Shown here: positions 57,912-64,000 of the stretch, one piece after another
Layout of the letters: each line of letters begins with the position of its first letter
Numbering within the stretch: the stretch's first letter is position 1
Source: Acidaminococcus fermentans_A
GTDB taxonomy: Bacteria > Bacillota > Negativicutes > Acidaminococcales > Acidaminococcaceae
NCBI RefSeq assembly: GCF_052216985.1
Contig: NZ_JBQOUY010000011.1
Coordinates: forward strand, 1-64,000
DNA: 64,000 nt
Direction: 5' to 3'
Made by a program: the position numbers and the translations under genes
Notes under the pieces: generated by a model
The model's input: only the letters and a program-made list of their open reading frames with translations
Databases searched by the model: none
What the model was told of the DNA's origin: nothing

Positions 57912-57965
57912 TGGTCCAGCCGTTTCCTGTCAATCAGCCAAGCCCAATGAAAACGAGGTCAAAGC

Positions 57966-60497
57966 ATGTATTATATCTATAACTTCCTGGCCACAGTTTT
58001 ATTCATCTTTGTAATCCTGCCCTATTTTACCTGGCGGTATTTCCGGGAAAAGGGATTTCCCCGCCGGTTCCGCCAGAGTATGGGTTTCCTTCGGGATGAA
58101 GAAATCGCGGCCGTTGCCCATAAGAACTGCATCTGGATCCATGGTGCGTCGGTGGGAGAAATCGTAGCCACCAGTCCTTTGGTGAAAGAAATCCGCAAGG
58201 CGATGCCCGATGCCAAGATCCTGGTGTCCGCAGTGACCACAGGCGGGTACAATATGGCTCATCAGATCATCCCGGAAGCCGATGCCATCATCTACTTCCC
58301 CCTGGATCTGCCCTTTGTGTCCGAATCCTTTGTGAAGCGGATCATGCCCCGGATCTTCATGCCGGTGGAAACAGAACTGTGGCCCAACTTCCTCCGAGCC
58401 ATCAAACTGCGTCGGATCCCGGTGATGATGGTCAACGGCCGGATCTCTGACAAATCCGTCAAGAGCTATCGGTATCTGTTCGGGATCCTTTCCGATATGA
58501 TGGGCAGCGTCACCCGATTCTGCATGCAGTCCTCCATCGACGCAGAATATATCCAGCATCTGGGGGCGGAAAAGCGCCGGATCTTTGTCACCGGCAATAC
58601 TAAATTCGATCAGACTTATGCAGAAGTGACCCCTGGAGACCTGCAGCAGTATAAGGAAGAACTGGGACTGGGGACGGATTATCCGGTGATCGTGGCCGGC
58701 AGTACCCATCCTACAGAAGAAGAGACCCTGTTCCAAAGCTTCCTGGACATCCGGAAGGAATTTCCCCAGGCCCGTCTGATCATTGCCCCTCGGAAACCCG
58801 GACGGCTCCATGAAATCAGCCGGCTGGCGGAAAAATACGGTCTCTCCATGGGCCTCCGGTCGGTGCTGAAAGATATGAGCAGCCCTCGTCCCCGGTATCA
58901 GGTGGTCCTCATCGACACCATAGGGGAACTGGGCCGGATCTACGCCGTGGGGGATGCAGTCTTTGTAGGTGGCAGCCTGATCAACCACGGCGGGCACAAT
59001 GTGTTGGAACCGGCCGCCCATGCCAAACCCATCATCGTAGGGCCCAGCATGTCCAACTTCAAAGATTCCTTTGCCCTTTTGAGCAAGGTGGGAGCCTGTG
59101 TCCAGATCCGTGACGGGCAGGAGATGACCGCCATGTTCCTGAAGATCTTCCGGGACGATGCCCTGCGGAAAAAGATGGGGGATGCCTCTCTTCAGGTCAT
59201 CAAAGAGAATCGGGGAGCCGCGGTGCGGACCATCGGCTATCTGAAAGAATTGCTGGAACTGACCGCTACCGAGAGCATGGTAAATACCCATTATAAGATC
59301 AATACCCGGAACATCAACGATGAAGTGAGCCCCCGGATGCGCCCTGGGGATGCAGTGACCCAGTACCTGATCCAGCTTTCCCACGGAGAGGACAACGGGA
59401 TCCTGGACTGGTGCGTCCTGTCCTTCCTCCGGGTCCTGTCCGTGCTTTATGAAGCGGGGGTCCGGCTGAAGCTGCTCTGCTACAACCAGGGGATCATGCC
59501 CCGGACCAAACTGGACTGCTGCGTCATCAGCATCGGGAACATCACGGTAGGAGGCACCGGCAAGACACCGACTGCCCAGAAAGTAGCCCTGATGATCCAG
59601 AAGATGGGGTATCGGGTGGTGATCCTGAATCGGGGATACCGGTCCCATTGGGAAGAAAAGATCGGGGTGGTGTCCGACGGGAAAAAGATTTATATGACGG
59701 CCTATGAAGCCGGGGACGAAGCCTTCCTCATGGCCAAGCAGCTGCCGGGGATCCCCGTGGTCATCGGCAAGGAACGGGCCATCACCGGTCAGTTCGCTGT
59801 AGATAAATTCCAAGCAGAAGTGATCATCCTGGACGACGGTTACCAGCACTGGCAGCTGTATCGGGATCTGGATGTGGTACTGGTGGATACCCTCAATATG
59901 TTCGGTAACGGCTGCATCCTGCCCCGGGGGACACTACGGGAACCTCTCAGCAACCTGAGCCGGGCGGGGCTGTTCCTGCTGACCAAATGCGATCAGAGTT
60001 CCCCCATTTCCCGGGCCACTCTATGTGATACCCTGCACAAATACGCTCCGGAGGCTCCCGTCGTAGAGAGCATCCATAAACCCTGCGATTACATCGAAAT
60101 CGCAGACTGGTACAAGAACGACATGACCAAAGCTCTGCCCCTGGAAGCCCTTCGGGGCAACCATGTGATGGTATTTTCTGCCATCGGCAATCCTTCTTCC
60201 TTTGAACAGACCATGACTGCTGAAGGACTGAATATCGTGGAAGCCATCCGGTATCCGGACCACCACGACTACGGCATGGTGGAAATGCAGTACATCATGG
60301 ACCGTGCCATCAGCCGGGGAGTCAAAGCCTTGATCACCACCGGAAAAGATGCGGTGAAGATCCCCACAGAGTTCATCTACCTCCATCGGGATGTGCCTTT
60401 GTACATCCTGGATATGGAAATCCAGATCACCAGCGGCGAAGAAGCCTTTGTAGATACCATCAAAGCCGCCATTAAAAAGGAGAATCCGTCGAAATGA
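57966..60497 (+). CDS. waaA/lpxK: Bifunctional Kdo transferase WaaA / tetraacyldisaccharide 4'-kinase LpxK
   Basis: The 843-residue protein joins two successive lipid A enzymes. Residues 1-435 are WaaA (KdtA): a membrane anchor, then IHGASVGEI with the catalytic Glu65, and GGHNVLEPAAHAKPII in the C-terminal lobe. LpxK starts near residue 475; its P-loop is GNITVGGTGKTP at 524-535, and ILDDGYQHWQL carries its DDGxQH motif. A linker of about 40 residues (SMVNTHYKINTRNINDEV and following) lies between. LpxK phosphorylates the disaccharide before WaaA adds Kdo, so the order in the protein is the reverse of the pathway. kdsB overlaps its stop (ATGA). Confidence 0.94.
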   Translation: MYYIYNFLATVLFIFVILPYFTWRYFREKGFPRRFRQSMGFLRDEEIAAVAHKNCIWIHGASVGEIVATSPLVKEIRKAMPDAKILVSAVTTGGYNMAHQIIPEADAIIYFPLDLPFVSESFVKRIMPRIFMPVETELWPNFLRAIKLRRIPVMMVNGRISDKSVKSYRYLFGILSDMMGSVTRFCMQSSIDAEYIQHLGAEKRRIFVTGNTKFDQTYAEVTPGDLQQYKEELGLGTDYPVIVAGSTHPTEEETLFQSFLDIRKEFPQARLIIAPRKPGRLHEISRLAEKYGLSMGLRSVLKDMSSPRPRYQVVLIDTIGELGRIYAVGDAVFVGGSLINHGGHNVLEPAAHAKPIIVGPSMSNFKDSFALLSKVGACVQIRDGQEMTAMFLKIFRDDALRKKMGDASLQVIKENRGAAVRTIGYLKELLELTATESMVNTHYKINTRNINDEVSPRMRPGDAVTQYLIQLSHGEDNGILDWCVLSFLRVLSVLYEAGVRLKLLCYNQGIMPRTKLDCCVISIGNITVGGTGKTPTAQKVALMIQKMGYRVVILNRGYRSHWEEKIGVVSDGKKIYMTAYEAGDEAFLMAKQLPGIPVVIGKERAITGQFAVDKFQAEVIILDDGYQHWQLYRDLDVVLVDTLNMFGNGCILPRGTLREPLSNLSRAGLFLLTKCDQSSPISRATLCDTLHKYAPEAPVVESIHKPCDYIEIADWYKNDMTKALPLEALRGNHVMVFSAIGNPSSFEQTMTAEGLNIVEAIRYPDHHDYGMVEMQYIMDRAISRGVKALITTGKDAVKIPTEFIYLHRDVPLYILDMEIQITSGEEAFVDTIKAAIKKENPSK

Positions 60498-61240
60498 AAG
60501 TACTGTGTGTAATTCCGGCCCGCTACGGGTCCACCCGCCTGCCAGGGAAACCCCTGGCCCTGATCCATGGCAAGCCCGTGATCCAGCGGGTCTATGAACG
60601 GGCAGCTCTGGCCCGGATCCCTGATGAAGTGCTGGTGGCTACGGATGACCAGCGGATCCTGGATTGTGTCAATGCTTTTGGCGGCCGGGCCGTCATGACC
60701 TCGGAAGACCATCCCAGCGGGACCGACCGTCTGGCAGAAGTGGCTCTGAATTTTGAAGATGTGGATGTGATCGTCAATGTCCAGGGAGATGAACCCATGA
60801 TCCCGCCTCAGGTGATCGACGACCTGGCTCAGGCTTTTGGGGAGAATCCCGACTTGGAAATGGCTACCTGCAAGACCGTGATGGACCCGGCAGATTACCA
60901 GAACCCCAATGCCGTGAAAGTGGTCACGGACCAGAACGGCTATGCCCTGTATTTTTCCCGGAGCCTGATCCCCTATCCCCGGAACGAAGAGCCGGAGGTG
61001 AAGGTGTGGAAGCATATCGGTATCTACGCCTACCGCCGGGATTTCTTACTGAAATTTGCAGCGCTCCTGCCCACTCCTCTGGAACGGGTAGAAGGATTGG
61101 AACAGCTCCGGGCATTGGAAAATGGCGTCAAGATCAAAGTCCTGGCTACGGATTTCCAGGGTGTGGGTATCGATACCCAGGCCGATTTGGACCGGGCCAA
61201 TGAAATCTTTGCCAAACTGGACGCGGAAGGAAAGGAGTAA
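60494..61240 (+). CDS. kdsB: 3-deoxy-manno-octulosonate cytidylyltransferase
   Basis: The 248-residue enzyme activates Kdo as CMP-Kdo. It has the nucleotide-binding start VIPARYGSTRLPGKPL, TSEDHPSGTDRLAEV, NVQGDEPMIPP and HIGIYAYRRDFL. Its ATG overlaps the stop of waaA/lpxK by four bases, so coupled translation is likely. Confidence 0.95.
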   Translation: MKVLCVIPARYGSTRLPGKPLALIHGKPVIQRVYERAALARIPDEVLVATDDQRILDCVNAFGGRAVMTSEDHPSGTDRLAEVALNFEDVDVIVNVQGDEPMIPPQVIDDLAQAFGENPDLEMATCKTVMDPADYQNPNAVKVVTDQNGYALYFSRSLIPYPRNEEPEVKVWKHIGIYAYRRDFLLKFAALLPTPLERVEGLEQLRALENGVKIKVLATDFQGVGIDTQADLDRANEIFAKLDAEGKE

Positions 61241-61243
61241 CCC

Positions 61244-62068
61244 ATGGAAATCGTCAAGATCGGATCCTACCAGGTGGGACAGGGCCATCCTCTTCTCATC
61301 ATGGCAGGTCCCTGCGTATTGGAAGGCTATGAACGGAGCCTGGCCATCGGGAAACGGGCCAAGGCCATCTGTGAGAAACTGGGCCTGCCCTATGTGTTCA
61401 AAGCCTCCTATGATAAAGCCAATCGCTCTGCCCTGGATTCCTTTCGGGGACCGGGTCTGGAAGAAGGCCTCCAGATCCTGGCCCAGATCAAGAAGGACCT
61501 GGGGGTGCCGGTGATCAGCGACGTCCACGAAACCTGCCAGGTGGAAAAAGCCGCTGAAGTCCTGGATATCATCCAGATCCCAGCCTTTCTCTGCCGGCAG
61601 ACGGACCTGCTGGTGGAAGCGGCCCGGACCGGGAAAGTGGTCAATGTGAAGAAGGGCCAGTTCCTGGCTCCCTGGGATATGAAGAACGTGGTGAATAAAA
61701 TCGTGGGATCCGGCAGCCGGAACCTGATGCTCACCGAGAGGGGAGTTAGCTTCGGTTACAATACCCTGGTGACAGATATGCGGAGCCTGCCCATTATGCG
61801 AGACCTGGGTTTCCCGGTGATCATGGATGTGACCCACAGTGTCCAGATCCCCGGAGGCCAGGGGACCAGCTCCGGGGGCCAGAGCAAATTCGCTCCCCAC
61901 ATGGCCCGGGCGGCTGCAGCCGTCGGTGTGGATGGATTGTTCATCGAGACCCACGACAACCCGGCAGAAGCCCTTTCTGACGGACCCAATATGATCGCCC
62001 TGGATCAACTGGAACAGGTCCTGGCCGATGCCAAAGCCATCGATGCCATCGGACGCAGGGAGGCATGA
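61244..62068 (+). CDS. kdsA: 3-deoxy-8-phosphooctulonate synthase
   Basis: The 274-residue enzyme condenses PEP with arabinose 5-phosphate. It has the MAGPCVLEGYERS start, KASYDKANRSALDSFRGPG, the LCRQTDLLVEAA region, DVTHSVQIPGG and a C-terminal ETHDNPAEALSDGPNM. The metal-independent or metal-dependent subtype is not assigned here. It follows kdsB by 3 bases. Confidence 0.95.
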   Translation: MEIVKIGSYQVGQGHPLLIMAGPCVLEGYERSLAIGKRAKAICEKLGLPYVFKASYDKANRSALDSFRGPGLEEGLQILAQIKKDLGVPVISDVHETCQVEKAAEVLDIIQIPAFLCRQTDLLVEAARTGKVVNVKKGQFLAPWDMKNVVNKIVGSGSRNLMLTERGVSFGYNTLVTDMRSLPIMRDLGFPVIMDVTHSVQIPGGQGTSSGGQSKFAPHMARAAAAVGVDGLFIETHDNPAEALSDGPNMIALDQLEQVLADAKAIDAIGRREA

Positions 62069-62071
62069 CCC

Positions 62072-63037
62072 ATGTTCGAAAAAGCCAAAGAAGCACTGCA
62101 GATCGAAGCAGATTCCATCCTGGAGCTGCTGCCACGGGTGGATGATCATTTTGGTGCGGCTCTGGAGATGATCCTCCACTGCAAAGGGCGGATCATCGTC
62201 ACTGGAATGGGGAAATCCGGTATCATCGCCAGGAAGATCGCCGCGACCCTGGCCAGCACTGGGACTCCTTCCTTCTTCCTCCATCCGGCAGAAGGCATCC
62301 ACGGGGACCTGGGTATGGTCACGGAACAGGATGTAGTCCTGGCCCTGTCCAACAGCGGGGAAACCGGAGAAGTCCTGAATATCCTGCCTTCCATCCGGCG
62401 GATCGGCGCTAAAGTCATCGCTATGGTGGGAAATCCGGAATCCACCCTGGCCAAAAATGCGGACATCGTCCTGAATGTGGGGGTCCAACGGGAAGCCTGT
62501 CCTTTGGGGCTGGCACCTACCAGCAGCACCACGGCGGCTTTAGCCTTCGGGGATGCCCTGGCCATGGAACTCCTCAGCGCCCGGAAGTTCACCCCGGAAG
62601 AATTTGCCATTTTCCATCCTGGGGGCAGCCTGGGGCGGAAACTGCTCCTTACGGTGGATGACGTGATGCACAAAGGGGACGAAAACCCGGTGGTCCATGC
62701 GGACATCAGCGTCAAGGATGCTCTGTTCATCATTACCGACAAAGGGGTGGGAGCGGTCTCTGTAGTGGACGGGGACCAGCATCTCCAGGGACTTTTGACC
62801 GATGGAGATATCCGTCGGGGCATCGCCAAGGATCTGGACTGCCTGAACCGGCCGGTCTCTGAAATGATGACGAAACATCCCAAGACCATCCTGGATCACA
62901 AACTGGCGGCGGAAGCCCTGCATCTCATGGAATCCAACAAACCTCGGCCTATCACCGTCCTGCCTGTGGTGGATCAGGATCATAAAGTGGTCGGCCTGCT
63001 GCACATTACCGATCTGGTACACCAGGGAGTGGTATAA
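62072..63037 (+). CDS. kdsD: Arabinose-5-phosphate isomerase
   Basis: The 321-residue enzyme makes arabinose 5-phosphate from ribulose 5-phosphate for Kdo synthesis. It has a SIS domain (VTGMGKSGIIARKIAATLASTG; ALSNSGETGEVLN) and two C-terminal CBS domains (about residues 205-321), with FHPGGSLGRKLL between. It starts 3 bases after kdsA. Confidence 0.94.
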   Translation: MFEKAKEALQIEADSILELLPRVDDHFGAALEMILHCKGRIIVTGMGKSGIIARKIAATLASTGTPSFFLHPAEGIHGDLGMVTEQDVVLALSNSGETGEVLNILPSIRRIGAKVIAMVGNPESTLAKNADIVLNVGVQREACPLGLAPTSSTTAALAFGDALAMELLSARKFTPEEFAIFHPGGSLGRKLLLTVDDVMHKGDENPVVHADISVKDALFIITDKGVGAVSVVDGDQHLQGLLTDGDIRRGIAKDLDCLNRPVSEMMTKHPKTILDHKLAAEALHLMESNKPRPITVLPVVDQDHKVVGLLHITDLVHQGVV

Positions 63038-63580
63038 ATGATTACAGAAGAACAATTGGCCAAAATCCGTCTCCTGGCCCTGGATGTGGATGGGGTCATG
63101 ACGGACGGCAGCATCATCATCGGACAGGAAGGTGAACTGTCCAAGCATTTCGATGCCCGGGACGGCATGGGGATCAGCCTGGCCCTGCGCCACGGCATCC
63201 AGGTAGCCCTCATCACCGGGCGACATAGCGAAATCGTCCTCCATCGGGCCATGGAACTGGGCATCAGCTCCGTCTATGAAAACGTGATCTATAAAGGCAA
63301 AGTACTGGAACAAGCTTCCAAAGAACTGGATATACCTCTGGAAGAAACGGCTTTCATGGGAGACGATCTCAATGACCTGCCGGCTTTCTCCCGGGCGGCT
63401 GTGACCTTGGCCCCAGCTGATGCGTCTCCGGAAGTCCGGGAACGGGCCATGCTGGTCTCTTCCTGTAATGGCGGCCACGGCGCGGTCCGAGACGTGATCG
63501 AACGGATCCTCAAGGCCAAAGGGCTGTGGGAGGGAATCGTCCGGAGCTATGAAATCCAGGGACAGGGAGACAGACAGTAA
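63038..63580 (+). CDS. kdsC: Kdo-8-phosphate phosphatase
   Basis: The 180-residue HAD-family phosphatase removes phosphate from Kdo-8-phosphate. It has LLALDVDGVMTDG (nucleophile Asp), ALITGRHSEIV and MGDDLNDLPAF. It begins directly after the kdsD stop, and its own stop overlaps the next ATG by one base (TAATG). Confidence 0.94.
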   Translation: MITEEQLAKIRLLALDVDGVMTDGSIIIGQEGELSKHFDARDGMGISLALRHGIQVALITGRHSEIVLHRAMELGISSVYENVIYKGKVLEQASKELDIPLEETAFMGDDLNDLPAFSRAAVTLAPADASPEVRERAMLVSSCNGGHGAVRDVIERILKAKGLWEGIVRSYEIQGQGDRQ

Positions 63581-64000
63581 TGCTGTATGGATTTTTAAAA
63601 GGAATGAGCCGGTTCCTGTCCTTGCTGCCCTACAAATTCGTAGTGCGGCTGGGGCGGAATTGTGGTAAACTATACTGGCATATCGCCAAAAAACAGCGGA
63701 TCCGGGCAGAACAGACCATCCAGGAACGGATGGGCGTCACAGCCCGGGATGCCCGGGACATCATCCATCGCCTGTTCCTGAATCTAGGGATGACGGCTAT
63801 GGAGATCCTCTATATGCCCGCTCTGAACAAGGACAATATCCGGGGCCTGGTCAGCTTCGACCGGCCGGATATCCTCTGGGAAGCCCTGGCTAAGAAGCGT
63901 GGGGTCGTGATGCTGGCCTGCCATATGGACAACTGGGAATGGCTGGGAGCGGCCTTGGCCCTCAATGGATTCCCCCTCAGTGCGGTGGAAAAGCCCCAGC
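63580..64000 (+). CDS. Lipid A acyltransferase (LpxL/HtrB family), cut by window end
   Basis: The first 140 residues are visible and the frame runs off the edge. It has an N-terminal hydrophobic segment (RFLSLLPYKFVVRLG) and an HX4E-type motif read as H-M-D-N-W-E in MLACHMDNWEWLG. It is a second family member besides the gene at 50879 and probably adds the other secondary acyl chain of lipid A. Coupled to kdsC through TAATG. Confidence 0.87.
   Translation, partial: MLYGFLKGMSRFLSLLPYKFVVRLGRNCGKLYWHIAKKQRIRAEQTIQERMGVTARDARDIIHRLFLNLGMTAMEILYMPALNKDNIRGLVSFDRPDILWEALAKKRGVVMLACHMDNWEWLGAALALNGFPLSAVEKPQ

Noticed and set aside
55893..59849. Antisense frames of over 600 codons opposite msbA and waaA/lpxK
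   Set aside because: They are shadows of strongly supported enzymes and lack ribosome binding sites and conserved motifs.

Overview
The window looks like the chromosome of a diderm (LPS-bearing) Firmicute of the class Negativicutes, most likely an Acidaminococcaceae/Acidaminococcus-like bacterium. It combines Bacillota-type features (a methionine T-box leader, a BofA-family protein, a SpoIVB-family S55 protease, a split ChrA pair) with a nearly complete lipid A/Kdo/outer-membrane gene set. The taxon is an inference from gene content. Base composition is GC-rich with heavy CGG/CTG/GCC use, except for a clearly AT-rich stretch at positions 1-1800.

Layout. 1-1800: AT-rich edge with a truncated anion permease, a long imperfect palindrome and an AraC-type regulator. 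1.8-10.4 kb: housekeeping and metabolism (rlmD, fluC/crcB, a metallophosphoesterase, a uracil-DNA-glycosylase-like gene, a Crp/Fnr regulator, T-box-metA, tadA, tRNA-Ser(CGA), a GlcD-type flavoprotein, then SRP RNA and tRNA-Ser(GGA) on the minus strand). 10.4-18.5 kb: one long transcription unit dnaX-ybaB-recR-bofA-gtrA-lipid kinase-LTA-synthase-like-MATE. 18.5-19.7 kb: split chromate-type transporter on the minus strand. 19.9-29.1 kb: wecA-like, wecB, then the ATP synthase operon (atpI-like, B, E, F, a delta/alpha fusion, G, D, C). 29.2-35.8 kb: murA, an mreB homologue and three secreted or envelope proteins. 35.9-64 kb: an outer-membrane supercluster. It holds mlaEFD, tolC-like, tamB, bamA, three OmpH/Skp-type genes, lpxD, a YjbH-like protein, an LpxL-type acyltransferase, an lpxC/fabZ fusion, lpxA, lpxI, lpxB, msbA, a waaA/lpxK fusion, kdsB, kdsA, kdsD, kdsC and a second LpxL-type gene running off the end.

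How the genes work together. The 36-64 kb block makes lipid A precursor (LpxA, C, D, I, B, K), makes and attaches Kdo (KdsD, A, C, B and WaaA), acylates the product (two LpxL-type enzymes), flips it (MsbA), assembles outer-membrane proteins (BamA with Skp-like chaperones) and moves phospholipid between membranes (MlaEFD, TamB). The mlaD homologue carries a C-terminal beta-barrel-like tail. Three enzymes in the window are fusions: ATP synthase delta-alpha, LpxC-FabZ and WaaA-LpxK.

The most unusual signals are these. (1) ATP synthase alpha carries only the C-terminal half of delta at its N-terminus, and no delta N-terminal domain is present in the operon. (2) Intergenic DNA carries a family of terminator hairpins with shared stem words (GTTGC or GTGTGA), degenerate short-word tracts beside them, and a 154-bp dispersed element present in two colinear copies 45 kb apart in opposite orientation.
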